The position numbers and the translations under genes were made by a program. Positions 53,593 through 64,000 of a DNA stretch of 64,000 bases are shown one piece after another (the stretch's first letter is position 1; each line of letters opens with the position of its first letter). Location of the stretch: assembly GCA_000827205.1 (NCBI GenBank), contig KN832557.1, forward strand, positions 904,461-968,460, in the 5' to 3' direction. The stretch comes from Plicaturopsis crispa FD-325 SS-3 (lineage: Eukaryota > Basidiomycota > Agaricomycetes > Amylocorticiales > Amylocorticiaceae). Under the pieces are notes generated by a model. It saw only the letters and a list, made by a program, of their open reading frames with translations, was not told the DNA's origin and searched no databases.

Positions 53593-56401
53593 CACGAATG
53601 AATGAAGTACTTCGTTAAAGATTCAACGTAGGGAGTGGTCCTGCAGAGGGGGTGCCTCTGTTGAAGTCCTCTCCATGAAATGAAGCGACATATATACCAA
53701 AAGCCATGCCTGCTCCCAAGATGAGCGGGAAGAGCAAGTCCCCATTTCAGGAATCAGCGAAACGAAACAGCGACACGATATGCGAGAACCTGTGGACAAC
53801 GAGAGATTTCAGACGCCAACTTCCTAGTCCGAGTTGGGTCCAAGTTTCGAGTTCGCGACCGTTTCTTGCGGACGGTGGATGTACGACGCGACTTTTCCAC
53901 GTGGCTACCCTGCTCCAGCCACCGTGGCTCTCTACGCTCACGGTCACTCTTGCAGCCGCACAAGTTCCTGTTCTCATGGTATTGTTCCGTTTCTTCGCCC
54001 ACATAGCCTACTCAATTGACCGACAGGCAACATCGGATAAGCACCAAGTGATTGCCATCTTTGGCCTGACTGCTCGCAGAGTCCCATGGATTCCGAACTC
54101 AAGTACGTGTTGCCATCTGCCAGGTACACTATGCCCTTCCGCATCCCAGATGCGAGCACGCCACCGCTAAAATCTACCGACAGTCAAACCCTCGCCAAGA
54201 AATGGTACTAGGCCTTGAGCGACGGGCAGCGGGTGCATTGAATCTCTAGGCCGATCCCCGTCGGCCTCGCACCGTGGAAAATATTTTAGGACATGTTCGT
54301 ACTGCAGTAAGTTGCTGCAACATTGGAAATATCCTTTGCATTGATGAACAATTACTGAAAACCTCGCTGCAGCATGCCACTTTCTTGCTCATAAGCGCTG
54401 CTCCGGCTTTGGGTATCCTTCATCCTGATGTGCAAACCGAAGAATCCGGACAGGCACCCGCGTAGTTCTCCCATAAGTTCTACAGCGTGTGCTCGTTCAA
54501 TAGTGCTTGAAAATCAGCTGAAAGTTGGGCTTCGATGCACCACTACAAGGTCACTACTGACCGCACTGGGTCGTGGTCTTCCCTGCACGGGAGCATGGAC
54601 GTCCGTACCTAATGGTATTTTTCGCCATTCTACAGCCTCCACAGGGGTCTTTCGAACGTGCTTTTTACACCCGGCCCGTAGTGCTAGTGTCTACCAAAGA
54701 TTTCGACGTTTTGGGTGCGTCATGCGAACATTATACATGCCCTTTATCGACGGGCGCTAAGAACACTACGTCGACTGATCGAATGACTATAATTCCTAGT
54801 GATTATTCTTTGCTAGTTACTCAAAGCAAGGGAGACCCAAACTTAGCTGAAAGTGCGTTCATAATAAAACACTAAAACCGATGCACTCCAATTCTCACTG
54901 ACCATAATCTCGTCAGGTCTGGACCAACCACTCTTGCGTCTTGAGTGCACTGCTCTTACTTGAATCTACCTAGCGGGGTAATCATGGGTCATTCCGTGCT
55001 CTACGACATTCTACGACTTGATCCTTTTGCTCTCAGTCTGGCTCTCGCGCAGATTCCCGTCGGTGGTACACACAGAGAGCACTCTGTAGTGAGCAGCTCT
55101 TCTTCATAACATGCATCTTGTTCTCGAGTTACGAAATCTTGTCAGGTTCATTTTAGCACTGCCCAATTACTTCCGTTAAGGGATAGCAGCAGCTGTCATA
55201 GCTTCTGTCAGCTCGGATTCATCCCCGTATCGCCTACAGGAGGCAGTGTTCACAATGTGGGCTAATTCTCTTTTCCCTACGCTCAGACTGAAACCCCTCT
55301 TTACACAGTCTCCGATGTATGTCCCAATATCTGGTTTTTCGTCGATGCTGTGATGTGCTCCACACCGCCTCGACCCCATATGGCAAAGGTTTCTCCATAC
55401 CTCGGCTGCAGGAAGCAAACCCCCTTGCTCATCATCGTTGATGCTACGGACCTCCGTCGACGAGGACTCCTGTAGGCTGTCAGTCTTATGATAAAGCCTC
55501 TACTCTTATCCGACGTTCTTCTTTTATCTATCGCGCTGTAAGTCTGATCGTTGTTGTACCTCTCCTGTCTCTAGCTGCGCATCTGGAACAAGCCCGTGAA
55601 ACAGAAACTGCATGCCTGCGAGCAAGAAGAACTTCTGGGCGCTGGATCGTGCGTCTACGGTGCGTCGCAATTGGCGGACCATCCTCGGCGGCAACCGGTC
55701 AGCAGCCACATCTCCGTTTTGAAGAAGTCTCGCTCCCAACTTTTCTCACCGTGCACACACAAGCGCTCGTAGGGGGTATGTGACTCTGAAGTTACTTCTA
55801 CCCTATCTACCTCACTCGTCATTGTACGTCGATTAGATACATGCGACTCGACCATGCATATACTGGGCGAGGGAAACCTATGTCGATACCGACCGGTAGC
55901 GTAGACATTACCTGACGGTGCGCTGCGTTCCCGCTCCAAGCGATTCCCCGTATACGCTCCGACCCGGCTTTCCACTCGCAAACCGTGGGGAACTTTCCGT
56001 CGACGTGCAGCATGCCCACGGGAAAAGAAGCAATACGTATCTTCAAGATATCTCCAAATGATTTTCGACCTTGTTTCTTAATACCTAATCAATTCGCTAA
56101 TCTATGCATCTACCAGTGGGAACCGGGAAGATCTTCCAGGTACATGGAGATCGACTTCGAAAGGAGCTTGTCGATCCAGATTCCACTCCAGCCGTATCGA
56201 TACTAATCAGCTATGTAACGATGTATGTATGGATGAAATTCACATTGCGTATGACAGGGCGTCGTCTCTTGGAACGCTGTACATGTATTTCATTTCCGCA
56301 TCGACCCTGTGTACCAGGCTACAACATTCAAGCTGCAAAATCCGCCGAACGAACCCAGATTAAGAATGTACCGACGCAAAACATACCCATGGAAGTAGGG
56401 C
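53593..56401. other. Longest gene-poor stretch (2.8 kb)
   Basis: This region lies upstream of the desaturase and downstream of the sedolisin. It holds only unrecognised open frames. The most protein-like are 55176-55418 (-), whose frame stays open upstream to about 55480 (GLLPAAEVWRNLCHMG onward), and 55655-55981 (-). Neither forms a convincing exon chain. The piece could be decayed gene sequence or regulatory DNA; I make no call. Confidence 0.4.
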
Positions 56402-59400
56402 TCAGGGCAATGCGAGCCATCTTGCTAGCAGTTTGGGGAAGTTCGGTGTCCCCAATCCCGTCACCTGGGCGTTCACTGTTTAGGGATTGAAGAGATGCTA
56501 CGAGAATGCACTTACAGGGTCCCATCCGGGCACACTAAGACAGAGCAAGCCACGGCATGAGCTCATAATGATGCATGCATGGGGAGAAACGTCGTCAGCT
56601 CACGATTCGAATCCCGGTGTACCACAACCTTGGTTGCCGCCCGTGGTGATGTCGTTGAACGCACCCTTGAACGCGTCGGAGTAAATCTTGGAGCAAAGAC
56701 ATGGTTTCAAAAATCCCACTACGTCGGAGTCTGGGGGCGCCTCCAGCAACTTTGGCTTACCGTCGGATTAATGAAACCTAATTACAGCGAATGATGAATG
56801 TCGCGCAAGCGTAATATGCGAACGAGAGGAACCCCACCTATAGGCCCCTTTCCAATGGCAAGCCGCGCGTCATTGATCATGGTTAAAATAGCACCAACGA
56901 CCGGGGAAGAGCACGATGTGCCGAACACCAGCTCGAATTCACCATCTACCTGTCATCGGAGAAATGCTTGAGATAAATCACAGAGGAACTGGTTACAGGA
57001 ATGACCTACTGCGACAGCATAGTTTGCCCTATTGTCATCGTTAGCGTACAAGGATGCGACGACAGCCAAATTGCATGTAATGAGGTGATGCGCGTACCCG
57101 TTAGCAGATAGATCTGGGAACCCGCGAGACTGTATACTGCAATGCTGAGTTATCAAATCAGCTCGATAGGAATCGACGTACCCCAGAGTTATTGAATAGC
57201 CCGGCTACATTGGTAGGGAAATGATTCGTTAGATAACTCTGCACAGCAGCTTCTTGATATGCAGGTCGAGCGAAGACGTTGCTGAATCCTCCACCGCTGA
57301 AGATTGTCATATCGTTGAGCTCCGCATGTTGTGCTAATGGAATACCTACCTGAATATCACTTGTTCGCAGGCAGATTCAGGAGCAAATACGCTCGTGTTG
57401 GGACTGACTTGAGTAGCCCCGACCGCCGTTACCTGCATGCATTAAGTAGCTAAACGCAAATACGCGTGGTACAGAGAACTTACGAAAGGGCAAACAGAAG
57501 GGAATAACGGATTGAAAAGTGTCCCGTTCGCGGTTTGGCTGCCTGTGGGTTGATCGTGAAACTGTCATAACTGCAGACTATCTCAACCTAATCGAGAGGT
57601 ACAGACCATCTGGGTTCAAGCAGAAATTGCCGTTCCCGGCGACGCCTTCATCTCCGGAGGAGTACAGTATGGTGACTCCCATCAAACCGAGCTTGCCTGT
57701 GCTGAGCGTCAATACTTTTTCCGAGGTGAAGCAGCGGTAAGGAAAGTACTCGCCGTATTCATTGCACTGGCGTATGTTGTAGAAAGGCGTTGCGTCTGCT
57801 TCGTCCGATTCATAGGATGTTGAGATGACATTGGCTGGCTTGACGATTCCACAAGATTCGGGTCCTACGGTAAAACAACATGTAAGGGGTGCGAAACGCA
57901 ACGGGGCGATAACGGATCGTGGTGCACCTTTAAAGCCTCCAGGAAGTGAGTCCGGATAAATCCCGTCTTCGGTGGGGTCATCGCCGCCTTCGAATGTACA
58001 ATATGAGGCGTCGAGAGCATCTACGAGGCGGGTCTGTCAAAAATAGCGGGTGTCTTGAAATGGATGGGCGCTACCCAGAAGGTTATTGAAGCTAGCGCCT
58101 GGACGCGGTTAGTATTTATGCCTGCACAGCAAATCAAGACAACCGCGTACCCTGAGGAAGATCTCCCGCTTGGTAAAGGGTAACCTTCTGCGCACCCACG
58201 AGCGTCATCCCATATTGAAGATCGAGATTGCTCTCGCCATTGAAATCAAAGCTCATGTTTGTTTGCTGTACAACACCTTTGGAGAAAGGGCACACCGTGA
58301 GGGTCAGTGCGGAAACGTCTATAAGATTTCCGTACCACCATCAATAGACACGAGGGTAGGCCGCGACCCTACGAGGCTCTTGCTATAGCCCAAGTCAGAA
58401 ACGAATTTCCGTGCATCAGGGCAACAACTCACTCGAACATCTGGAATACGCGCCGTCAGTAAACCTACATAAGGATGTCTTACCTGTTCTCACATTGAAA
58501 AACATATCCATATCACTCGGCACAAATGCCTGCGGGGTGTATTCCACTAGACTCCGCTAAGTAAGGAATGCCGCGAGAACAAAACGTTGTCACGAAAACT
58601 TACCGATACCATAGCTATTCTTATCGGTGGCCACTGGCGTATAAACAACATCGTATAGTGCGCGAAGACAGTCGGGCGTGATAACGCTATCGCAGTTCTC
58701 CAGCTCGTGGATAATCTCGCTCACATTCCCCTGGATCGGCCCTACAGTCTTCGGCGTATTCCCGAAGCCCGGTTGACCGACTTTACGGTTTGCACCGGGA
58801 ACAGGCTTGTTACCGCGCTTCCGGAGAGTGGGAGGCTTTGGCTCGGGACGGCGTTTATCGAAATGTACGGTGGGCGTGATGAGTTCGATATGCCCCTGGA
58901 TTTCGCGAGGGACAGAATACGATCTACACGCTGCATAAAAATTGGTCGAAGAAAAAACACGCTAAATTTCAAGAGACCGTACCGACGTGCTGTTGGCCAG
59001 TCCTGTGGTGCTTGTACATATGATATTCGGCATCCAACAGCGCCTCCGCTTCCTCCACTGTTGCGTTGAACTCCAGCCAATTCCTCCCAGGGCTGAGCCT
59101 GATTCGGTCCTTCGCGATGCCTTCAGAGATCAACCATCCGCCGACAGCTTCAACGGTCTCCAGCGTGGGCGCAAACGTGTCGGTGATCTGTTTGGGCGTC
59201 CAGTGGCGTCCATATGAGTCGGAATCGGGATGCGACACATCCATGAGGTAGGATTCGAGTTTGTGCATATTCGACTGCGCGAGTCCGATGCGCAGGGGCA
59301 GAACCGTGTTCGGTGCTGGGCGGTGCGAATATAGCCATGCTGGTGGAGGTGTTCCCCGCTTCTCATGGACAGTCAGAGATTTGGCAACAGTTACGCTCAC

Positions 59401-59469
59401 CAGCAACAGCAAGAAAGCAAGGGCAAGCATGGCTGCGATCGGACGGCAACGCGAGGGTTGGGTCGACAT
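56402..59469 (-). CDS. Secreted sedolisin (tripeptidyl-peptidase, S53 family)
   Basis: An acid serine peptidase, secreted or vacuolar, likely to take tripeptides off protein N-termini. The ATG at 59467-59469 opens a signal anchor (MLALAFLLLLVSVTVAKS). The pro-domain (about residues 35-180) has LRIGLAQSNMHKLESYLMDV, SYGRHWTPKQITDTFAP and LSPGRNWLEFNATVEEAEALL. About a dozen introns follow. Catalytic residues are all seen: Glu and Asp in NGESNLDLQYGM (ExxxD), the oxyanion Asp in LYSSGDEGVAG and the nucleophile Ser in FGTSCSSPVVGAIL. The Ca2+-site C-terminal region has INPTIYSDAFKGAFNDIT and ends VTGLGTPNFPKLLARWLALP, with the stop at 56402-56404. No defect is visible. It resembles the large tripeptidyl-peptidase families of wood- and litter-decay fungi. 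Confidence 0.91.
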
Positions 59470-60370
59470 TCAGTGCGCGTACGGGCTTTAAGGTGTAGAT
59501 AAGAGCCGGCGCCACATGGTCGCAAGGGCTGGCAGAAGACACGGCAGACTCGGTGTGCGACAACAAGCGTACGCTGTGGGATTATCAGGCTGTTGACAAG
59601 CCAATGACCAGAATAGAATACGAGGAATTCTCACTGGTACTACTGCGCAGCATCAGCCGACCCCGTCACCTATCCCTGCGCCGCCGCGAGCAGATTGAAG
59701 GGTACGTACGTTTCATGTACAGGCCTTATGCAGAATCTGACGCACAATGATCTTGCGCTTGAAATAAAGCAGGAACAAGTACACCCCATGTGCTGGAACC
59801 AAAATATAAGTTCAGCACGGACTGGACCATGGGGATCGACGGTTAAATCGGGCTCGTAGACCTGATGTCGGTGTACTGCTGACACTCAGGATGCTCACTG
59901 ACGCTGCTCATGCAATCTCATTGCTGCCAGAGCATCTTTTCAGAATGTCGCGTGAGAAGAGGTGCAAATGAAAGGAAGCATCTGCATGCTCACCGGGTAA
60001 AACAAGTGTTACGACAGCCTCTACATGTCTGTATGTAGCTGTTGCCGACATATAAGCCATCCGAGTAGACTCAAAGGTAAAGAGCAGGGCAGTGTGATAT
60101 TCAAAATTGAGTGTTATAGACAGTGGGGAACAAACGACCTGGAACGACCGTCGTCGTCGGGTCGACGACGTCGACGTTCAACTTTTTACTCTGAGCGGTT
60201 CAATTTCCCGGACTTCGAATTTCGTCCAAACTAAACGCGTCGCGACTCGCGACTGGCGCGGCTGCGCGACCAGCGCCAGTGCTCTCCTCGCCTCTTTTTC
60301 TCTTCTCCTCACAACCACATAGTCATACCGCGTCTAGTAAGCAGCGTGTACGGCCCGCACGTATCTCATA
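59470..60370. other. Shared upstream region of sedolisin and F-box copy B
   Basis: This 901-base spacer holds two divergent promoters. It contains a GTCGTCG/CGACGAC inverted repeat at about 60150-60175 and one copy of the direct repeat that brackets the F-box gene (60196-60253). No gene is seen. Confidence 0.45.
60196..60253 (+). repeat. Direct repeat, left copy, upstream of F-box copy B
   Basis: A 58-base block beginning CGGTTCAATTTCCCGGA and ending with ACGCGTCGCGACTCGCGAC. It matches 62986-63041 with about six differences and two gaps. The ACGCGT core fits an MluI cell-cycle box. It lies about 120 bases before the ATG, so it is probably part of the promoter. Confidence 0.85.
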
Positions 60371-62905
60371 ATGGCGTATGGTGAGTAAAACTCCGTTTCT
60401 CAGGGCCTGGATCTGTAAAGGCACTGACGTTGCCAATGCCTTCATTCGCAGTGTACAAGAAGCGTAAAGTCGGTGACAAACTTGAAGTGCAGATCGGGAA
60501 GAAACCAGACAACGAGGGGGTACTCTCTGTACTCATAGATCTGCCTTTGGATATATTCTTCGAGGTGTGCACAGTGTTAGTTCTTGTGGAGCACATACCT
60601 GATCATCCTGGCAGATCACATCGAGACTACACCCCGTCGACATCCTCCAGCTTTCTCGTGTCTCGAAAGAGTTTAGATCCCTTTTCATGAGCAGAAATTC
60701 GCGACACGTCTGGGTGGCCGCGCGTCGGAACGCGCCTGGGGTACCGGACTGCCCGCCAGACATGACCGAAGGGCAGTACGCGCGTTTGCTCTTCGAACAT
60801 GACTGCTATGTACGTATATTCCTCGGTCCTCGGTACTTGTCACTTTCTGGGTCCTGACAGCAAATAATAGGCATGCGGTAAACCTATTGCGAAGATGCTC
60901 GACTATGCTCTGCGGCTGAGGTATTGTGGCGATTGCTTCAAGACAAAGTTTGTGTCACCTTGAAGTGGTATATATTTGCATGTGCTGATATAAGTTTAGT
61001 GTGAAAAAAGGATCAAGCGCTCTCAACGGAAAGCTATGGAGGAACTGTCCAGACTTATGGACGATGCTCCCCCGGTCTGACCATAGTAAGCATGCCTGTT
61101 TGTTCTTTTTCAAAGTGTTCCCAACCCCTTGTCCAGAGCATCGCTATGCTTACCATATAAACGGAAGAACGGACGATTTTCAAAGCAAGGACAACACTGA
61201 TCAACATTCTTACTACGTCGCGGAGTTGGCCATGGTGGCCAAAAGATACGCAGAGCTGAAACCGGATCCCGCTGCGTTTGAGAAATTCGCCAAGCAGCAA
61301 CAGGAAACGGCGTATCAGATGATGCAGGTGAGTCTCCGTGCTGGAAGGCATCACATATATGCATTTGATGTGATAACTATTCTAGCATGCACTGCAATTG
61401 GAAGAATGGGAAGCGATGAGCCGTAGGGACGTGCGGGAAAATGAACGGGACTGTGCAGAGAGTAGGAAAGCCCGGTAGGTGCATCCACGTGTGACGCATG
61501 CCTGGCGACTCATGTTGCCAGCATTCGAGAAAATCTCCTCAAGCTAGGCTGGGAGGAAAAGTACTTCCCGATCCACGACTACGAGTGGCTTTCCATTACT
61601 GAAAAACCGAAAGAGCTTACTGATTCAGGTGCGTTCGGTCCAGCCTTTGGATTTTTGGGCTTTTCTGAACTCCATCCGCCCCAGTATGGGCGTACGTTCG
61701 GCCCAGGCTGGAGGCTATGATCCGAGAGCACAAAAAGAACATATTGGAGGCAGAGCTCCGAGACCGGCTAGGAAAACGACGGCAAGAGGCGCAGCCATTT
61801 TATGAAGAACTGGTGCGCCAAATCCCGGTCGTCCACGACGGCGACAGCAAACTTCGCCCTCCTATCGAGCTTGCTTGCCAGCTCTCCCCGACGTTGAATC
61901 GCTCATTGAATGAGGCCGGGGCCACAATTCAGGTTACCAAAGACAGATGGGATTTCATTCGAGAAACGCTAGTGCGCGACTTGGAGGCATACAGCTTGAC
62001 GTTGAAGCGTAGTATGATTTCCCTGGTTCCACAGATGGAAATCGACGCGCTCCATTCGACTTCGCCTGATGAATTCGACATTCTCTATCAGGCCTCATTT
62101 CTCGTGCGCTGCCCAATGTGTGCCAAACTCTATGGCTATCCCTCGGTCTTTGATCATCCTCGTTGCTCACGGCATGCGGAGCTCCATGCATTACAGAGCT
62201 ACGCCACTATGGACCCGCGCGAGCAGGAAATCCCCGAAATCGTGGCATATGTCCTATCCGCTCTGGACCTACCCAAAGACACGCCATATAAAACACTCGA
62301 AAGTCTTGGAAAACGCCTTCGTTGCCTATGCGGCAACCCGAAAGTCTGTGCGCCGATGGACTTTGGCACATTGGTAAATTATCTATGATGTGTACGTGGG
62401 CGATTGCAATTGACAATCTTGTGTGCTTTTTAGGTCGCTCACATTCTCGAAGAGAACCGCACACACAAAAAAGTCGTGGGAAGGCGAGGGTCGGGTCAAA
62501 TTCATCAGCGTTATTGTGCCTTGAGCTCACACTCGCTTTTTAGAGCTAGTCCGGATGCTCAGGCTGTAACACTATGCAATGACCACGATGTTGTGGAGGG
62601 AAACCTACCACTGGCTTTACTGCCTGTTTACATCCTTCCGCATATAGAAGGGGCCCATCACATCCCGTCCAACACCCCAATGTACTGTCGCTTATGCAAA
62701 GTCGCCGCTCATCGACTAGTGACACTGCGTTCGCAACCAGAGATCGATTACCATATGTCGGCGAAGTGCGTCGTTCTCTTCAGTTCCGAGTCACTTTATG
62801 TTGATTGGGATTTGCTGTTCAATTCAATGCAGGCATCTGCGTACGGTCTCTAGCCGAGATGATGTCCTAACATATCAGGAATTCTGGCCAAGCAGAATTT
62901 ATTGA
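60371..62905 (+). CDS. F-box protein with multiple zinc-binding motifs (copy B)
   Basis: Paralogue of the gene at 31878-34377. The first exon is 10 bases (ATGGCGTATG); the second begins VYKKRKVGDKLEVQIGKK. The F-box spans an intron (LIDLPLDIFFE, then ITSRLHPVDILQLSRVSKEF). Then follow SRHVWVAARRNAPGVPDCPP and DMTEGQYARLLFEHDCYACG, opening a zinc ribbon (CYAC-x15-CGDC). The helical middle has ELAMVAKRYAELKPD, LLKLGWEEKYFPIHDYEWL and RPRLEAMIREHKKN. Further motifs are CPMCAKLYGYPSVFDH, RLRCLCGNPKVC and CRLCKVAAH...YHMSAKH; the last His again lies after the final intron. The stop is at 62903-62905. The same domain order as copy A implies one ancestral architecture; an SCF substrate receptor is the inferred role. 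It is bracketed by direct repeats. Confidence 0.82.
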
Positions 62906-63207
62906 GAGAACTACACGTTTCGGCTCGGCCGTTTATAATGAAAAATGGATAGCAATGGACGACGCAAAATGAAAGAACTTTGTTCCGGTTCAATTTCCCG
63001 GAATTTGAATTCGTCGAAACAAACGCGTCGCGAGTCGCGAGTCTGGTCGGCGCATCCCCGCTGCGCCACTGCCAGAGAGTTTGCTGGCATCGTCTTTAGG
63101 ATGTCTATGAGCAGTCTCTTAACACAAGAAACGGTGACCATCAGTAATCTTCTGGACTGCGGGATTACATGTTACATCTCATGGCGGAGCACTGACTGGC
63201 AGCATTA
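62906..63207. other. Spacer after F-box copy B
   Basis: About 300 bases with the right direct-repeat copy (62986-63041) followed by unrecognised sequence up to the MITE. Confidence 0.45.
62986..63041 (+). repeat. Direct repeat, right copy, downstream of F-box copy B
   Basis: A 56-base copy of 60196-60253, in the same orientation, starting 81 bases after the F-box stop. It keeps CGGTTCAATTTCCCGGA and AAACGCGTCGCGA. Confidence 0.85.
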
Positions 63208-63616
63208 GTGTTCCGTATAAAACTCGGGAGTTCTTGACAAGGGTAGTTTTGAACGCGTTTTGAACATGTTTTTAACTGTCAAGAACTCGATCCCGAAAAA
63301 TCCAGTGTCTATAACTAGTTTAAAACTCAATGACTGTCCCCAGTCGGCTGCCAATAACTTACCAGAACTTACCGTAGCGGACTGCCTACCAGCTTGCGGC
63401 GGCCTCACGGGCCTCGAATGAGGAGGAATACTTGCAATACACCATTTTCAGCCATGAATGAGCCGGCTACGCCTATGGACGGGGTTTATTATAGTTGGTC
63501 AAAAATCTTTTAAAAACTGGTTAAAAACCGCTGTCAAAAACTGATTGCTCGGAGGCGCCGAGTTCCTGACGTTCAAAACCTGTCAAGAACTCGGCGGTGA
63601 GTTTTTCACGGAACAC
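63208..63616. mobile_element. MITE with TA target duplication (Tc1/mariner-like)
   Basis: A 409-base non-coding element flanked by TA on both sides (63206-63207 and 63617-63618). Its ends are inverted: GTGTTCCGT at the left and ACGGAACAC at the right. The similarity continues inward with gaps (GAGTTCTTGACA and TGTCAAGAACTC; TTTTGAAC and GTTCAAAA), giving arms of about 45 bases. TA duplication and small size fit a non-autonomous Tc1/mariner-type MITE. No transposase is encoded. GGCAGCAT occurs just outside both ends. Confidence 0.85.
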
Positions 63617-63828
63617 TAGGCAGCATCGAGAATACGACGTCTAAAATTTGATTGCAATCACAGACTTTACAAGCAAGTACAGAGAACTGATCGTACACGA
63701 AACAAATCCGTGACTCGCATGTCTACAGAGTGAAGAGGAAAGATGAGTACATATGTCTTGGAAACTCCTGATACAACAAAGTGAGGGTCCGTTGCGCGGC
63801 GTCGAGTCGTGGATGGGCTCTCCCGCGT

Positions 63829-64000
63829 TCACTCAACCTTGACCCGGTACTTCTCAGTGGGGCGGCGGACGGCTTTCCCCTTCTTGTCGCGGTAGAACAC
63901 AACATCACCTGTAAAGGCATGACGTGAGAAGGGGGAAAAATTCGAAGTACTGAACAGTGGGTCTGACCTTCATCCTCGACGAATTGGCACCGGTTGTAGC
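63829..64000 (-). CDS. Delta-12 fatty acid desaturase, second copy (3' end only)
   Basis: Only the end of the gene is in the window. The penultimate exon ends YNRCQFVEDE; an intron at about 63911-63968 follows, and the last exon encodes GDVVFYRDKKGKAVRRP and ends YRVKVE, with the stop at 63829-63831. It differs from the copy at 51956-53592 at only three of the 26 last residues (Ala/Thr, Gln/Lys, Ala/Val), and the intron and flanking bases are also alike. Whether the remainder is intact lies beyond the edge. Confidence 0.9.

Noticed and set aside
56605-56640. GATTCGAATCCCGG resembling a tRNA T arm
   Set aside because: It falls at an exon end in the sedolisin gene, and no D arm, anticodon arm or acceptor stem can be folded around it.
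1-64000. CRISPR arrays, bacterial-type operons or a secondary-metabolite cluster
   Set aside because: No regular spacer-repeat arrays occur, all genes are spliced eukaryotic genes, and no polyketide, peptide or terpene synthase is present.
1-64000. LTR retroelements or virus-like elements
   Set aside because: I saw no reverse transcriptase, integrase, capsid-like frames or long terminal repeats in this window.

Overview
The window is nuclear DNA of a filamentous basidiomycete, most likely an Agaricomycete (a Polyporales-like species would fit, but the sequence alone does not fix the genus). The reasons are dense genes cut by many introns of about 50-60 bases, a DUF6589-type gene, Agaricomycete-style F-box families, a Zn2Cys6 regulator and fungal housekeeping enzymes. 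I support 23 protein-coding genes (two cut by the window edges), one intron-containing tRNA-Arg(CCT), one short inverted-repeat transposon (MITE), and several repeat or regulatory structures.

Layout. 1-3243 (-): a DUF6589 gene, probably derived from a mobile element, running off the left edge. 3.8-12.5 kb: M24 Xaa-Pro peptidase (+), Gfo/Idh/MocA oxidoreductase (-), tRNA-Arg (+), biotin-protein ligase (-) and a secreted lipase of the Candida antarctica lipase B type (+). 12.8-21.4 kb (+): SNF2/RAD5-16-type ATPase, EST1/SMG7 protein and FAD synthase. 22.1-27.7 kb (-): glutamate-cysteine ligase and the Cys-Gly dipeptidase DUG1, the entry and recycling steps of glutathione metabolism, side by side. 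28-30 kb (+): serine palmitoyltransferase LCB2, divergent from DUG1. 30.5-34.4 kb: a small F-box gene facing a large F-box/zinc-finger gene. 34.7-42 kb: ArfGAP, NUDIX hydrolase, SUZ-domain protein and tRNA-dihydrouridine synthase 3. 44.5-49 kb: a Zn2Cys6 regulator behind a 2.5-kb intergenic region. 49.2-59.5 kb: Hikeshi/OPI10, delta-12 desaturase and a sedolisin protease, with long gene-poor spacers. 60.4-62.9 kb: a second copy of the large F-box/zinc-finger gene. 63.2-63.6 kb: the MITE. 63.8-64 kb: the 3' end of a second desaturase copy.

The left and middle parts look like ordinary conserved housekeeping DNA. The right 14 kb is more fluid: a recently duplicated desaturase (intron sequence still alike), a duplicated F-box/zinc-finger gene bracketed by a direct repeat, a MITE and long spacers. 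I see no convincing new multi-gene system. The best leads are the F-box/zinc-finger paralogues, the repeat-bracketed F-box unit, the desaturase duplication, the CALB-type lipase and a cluster of probable GC-AG introns. All exon boundaries are my own readings of splice signals and are not backed by transcripts.
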